A DNA stretch of 5,982 nt from positions 1 to 5,982 of the forward strand of contig SKVX01000548.1 in the NCBI GenBank assembly GCA_007129225.1. Reading direction: 5' to 3'. Shown here piece by piece: positions 5,680 through 5,982 of the stretch. The notes below the pieces were generated by a model. That model was not told the origin of the DNA, ran no database searches, and saw nothing but the letters and a program-made list of their open reading frames with translations. Made by a program: the position numbers and the translations under genes. Each line of letters begins with the position of its first letter. Positions within the stretch are counted from its first letter, which is position 1. Origin of the DNA: Halomonas sp. (GTDB lineage: Bacteria > Pseudomonadota > Gammaproteobacteria > Pseudomonadales > Halomonadaceae).

Positions 5680-5982
5680 ATGAACAAGCCCTCTCATCCT
5701 GCGCCTGTTGCAACGGAAGGTACCCCGCAGGAGAACGGACTACCGCTCACGCTCAGGCGTGTTGCCATCGATACGTATCGCGAAAACGTCGCCTACCTGC
5801 ACCGTGAGTGCGACCTGTATCGGGCCGAGGGATTCCAGGCGCTCTCCAAGGTGGAGGTGCGGGCCAACGGTCGGTGCATCCTGGCGAGTCTCAACGTGGT
5901 GGACGACACCGCCATTGTCGGCCATGTCCAGCTCGGCCTTTCCGAGGACGCTTTCGCTTCCCTCGGCGTCGAGGAAGGTCAC
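5680..5982 (+). CDS. Thymidine/AMP phosphorylase family protein (archaeal type), 5' part
   Basis: The first 101 codons lie in the window and the gene runs off the right edge in frame. After a variable N-terminus come LTLRRVAIDTYRENVAYLH (24-42), CDLYRAEGFQALSKVEV (44-60), ILASLNVVDDTAIVGHVQLG (67-86) and LSEDAFASLGVEEG (87-100). This is the N-terminal domain typical of the archaeal-type phosphorylases (TIGR02645-like), longer than the start of classical E. coli DeoA. Members cleave nucleosides or nucleoside monophosphates with phosphate. Archaeal AMP phosphorylase yields ribose 1,5-bisphosphate, while many bacterial copies are annotated as thymidine phosphorylase. The catalytic part is outside the window, so the substrate stays open. 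Start: ATG 5680 has only a weak CGGA at 5674-5677 and no better in-frame start, since TAA 5662-5664 closes the frame upstream. It is divergent from the panE-like gene and 2 kb from the PRPP synthetase paralogue. Confidence 0.85.
   Translation, partial: MNKPSHPAPVATEGTPQENGLPLTLRRVAIDTYRENVAYLHRECDLYRAEGFQALSKVEVRANGRCILASLNVVDDTAIVGHVQLGLSEDAFASLGVEEGH

Noticed and set aside
5740..5982. Minus-strand open frame at the right edge
   Set aside because: It is antisense to the phosphorylase, whose family motifs are clear on the plus strand.
1..5982. Defence system, prophage, CRISPR array or transposon
   Set aside because: No repeat arrays, transposase, integrase, terminal repeats or defence-type domains are visible; the genes are metabolic and cell-envelope types.

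Overview
The window is GC-rich, densely coding bacterial chromosome. The partial ectoine hydroxylase gene at its left edge, together with codon use and protein style, suggests a salt-tolerant gammaproteobacterium of the Halomonas/Chromohalobacter type; this taxonomic call is inference. I see no mobile element, CRISPR array, tRNA or rRNA.

Left block (1-2587, plus strand). The 3' part of ectD (compatible solute synthesis) carries an apparent one-base deletion near its end. It is followed by a lipoprotein with a lysozyme-like transglycosylase (SLT) fold. The 333-base gap after that (1187-1519) holds two decayed gene remnants: a VOC/glyoxalase-family gene whose middle has been deleted (plus strand) and a coding-like tail of an unrecognised gene (minus strand). 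Next comes a stand-alone aminoglycoside-phosphotransferase-fold kinase of unknown substrate with a strong ribosome binding site.

Right block (2724-5490, minus strand). In order of transcription: a 2-dehydropantoate 2-reductase family protein, a class I SAM methyltransferase whose start overlaps the reductase stop by 8 bases, and after a 69-base gap a divergent ribose-phosphate pyrophosphokinase. This group converges on the kinase gene.

Right edge (5491-5982). A 189-base divergent intergenic region leads to the 5' part of an archaeal-type thymidine/AMP phosphorylase family gene on the plus strand. This leader is the most interesting non-coding stretch. It holds an 18-bp imperfect palindrome, a 9-bp hairpin, a 9-codon open frame with a strong Shine-Dalgarno sequence, and a second copy of the hairpin's left arm lying over the weak ribosome binding site of the phosphorylase gene. 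That arrangement would allow two mutually exclusive RNA folds. The phosphorylase and the PRPP synthetase paralogue both act on phosphorylated ribose, so they may belong to one nucleotide-ribose salvage route. The rest of the window is ordinary housekeeping and accessory metabolism.
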